From Alkalicoccus daliensis (GTDB lineage Bacteria; Bacillota; Bacilli; Bacillales; Salisediminibacteriaceae): 64,000 nucleotides of DNA. The translations under genes and the position numbers were made by a program. The stretch is taken from assembly GCF_900103955.1 (NCBI RefSeq), contig NZ_FNIL01000007.1:101651-165650 (forward strand), in the 5' to 3' direction. Position 1 is the stretch's first letter. Each line of letters starts with the position of its first letter. The notes below the pieces were generated by a model, which made no database searches, was not told where the DNA came from, and saw only the letters and a program-made list of their open reading frames with translations. Below, piece after piece: positions 63,753 to 64,000 of the stretch.

Positions 63753-64000
63753 ATGACAATGTATAGTGAGGAATTTAAATTAATGATTGTGAAGGAGTAT
63801 ATGCAAGGAGAGCTGGGATACCGGTTATTGGCGAAGAAATACTTGATCCCTAGTGTCACTCCCATCAAACGGTGGGTTCGTGCCTATCAACATTACGGAG
63901 TAAAAGGAGTACAGAAACCACGTTCCAAACCAGTTTATTCTGTCCAATTCAAACTGCATGTATTACACTTTAGGAACCAGACAGGTGCTTCTCTGCAGGA
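63753..64000 (+). CDS. IS3-family transposase OrfA (N-terminal part, 3' end outside window)
   Basis: The frame MTMYSEEFKLMIVKEYMQGE followed by LGYRLLAKKYLIPSVTPIKR gives the helix-turn-helix of IS150-group OrfA, which binds the IS ends. 82 codons are visible, and the window ends in the second HTH region. The usual OrfA-OrfB arrangement with a -1 frameshift is expected beyond the edge. No clear ribosome binding site is visible between the hairpin and the ATG, consistent with low expression. Confidence 0.88.
   Translation, partial: MTMYSEEFKLMIVKEYMQGELGYRLLAKKYLIPSVTPIKRWVRAYQHYGVKGVQKPRSKPVYSVQFKLHVLHFRNQTGASLQ

Larger units (their letters stand above)
63697..64000 (+). mobile_element. IS3-family (IS150-like) insertion sequence, left end
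   Basis: The left end begins near TGGGTAGTGCACCCC, of the TG...GTGCACCCC type common in IS150-group terminal repeats. It holds a perfect hairpin at 63706-63745 and the start of an orfA transposase gene at 63753. It interrupts repeat copy G. The right end and any target duplication are outside the window. Confidence 0.85.

Noticed and set aside
1..64000. CRISPR arrays, tRNA or rRNA genes, prophage or conjugative genes
   Set aside because: I looked for regularly spaced short repeats, tRNA cloverleaf landmarks (GGTTCGAATC type) and phage or transfer genes and saw none. The only mobile element recognised is the IS3-type end at the right edge.

Overview
The window is a 64 kb chromosomal segment from a low-GC Gram-positive bacterium of the Bacillaceae. 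The organism is probably a salt- or alkali-tolerant relative of Bacillus. The evidence is strong AGGAGG-type ribosome binding sites, frequent TTG and GTG starts, an S-box riboswitch before metK, a T-box before leuS, and long blocks in the Bacillus subtilis ytoA-leuS and amyX-murC gene neighbourhoods. A BCCT osmolyte transporter and several Na+-type carriers fit a saline habitat, but that part is inference.

Layout. 1-9.4 kb: the 3' end of an arsenite pump gene, two large membrane carriers, mobA, a Nudix hydrolase, SAM-riboswitch-controlled metK and opuD. 9.7-17.9 kb: ytoA, ytpA, the mnmM/mnmL tRNA-modification pair with a threonine aldolase, an MFS gene and T-box leuS. 18-24.6 kb: an OsmC-like gene with an in-frame UGA at its catalytic cysteine, a flavoprotein (ytfP type), a YtrA-type GntR/ABC operon with a clear operator, and an unrecognised gene under a perfect cre box. 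24.9-37.7 kb: proline synthesis, a MurJ-type flippase, a YodB-type redox repressor divergent from a WrbA-type quinone reductase, two SEDS glycosyltransferases in tandem, rRNA pseudouridine synthase, MFS carrier, cysteine synthase, RNA ligase/phosphodiesterase-like protein and ytlQ. 37.8-48.6 kb: a complete glycogen operon glgBCDA-glgP with a divergent type I pullulanase. 48.6-63.6 kb: ytmP, trmB, ytnP, ytzB, ytoP, ytoQ, a lipoprotein, a PfoR-like protein, ytpQ, sftA, nicotinate phosphoribosyltransferase and murC. The window ends inside an IS3-family element.

Main discoveries. (1) The OsmC-family gene at 18435-18908 (minus) reads through one UGA placed exactly where the family has its peroxidatic cysteine. 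A GC-rich 8-bp stem with a GGA loop lies 26 nt downstream, as expected for a bacterial SECIS element, so it is a strong selenoprotein candidate. (2) A modular, hairpin-rich intergenic repeat family has seven copies in the window (about 0.9, 9.6, 17.9, 19.0, 51.7, 53.9 and 63.6 kb). The full copy is about 530 bp. Its ends repeatedly abut intrinsic terminators, one copy is bracketed by duplicated hairpins, and one is interrupted by the IS3-family element.

Most other genes are ordinary chromosomal housekeeping genes. Start sites were chosen mainly from Shine-Dalgarno spacing; several differ from the longest open frame.
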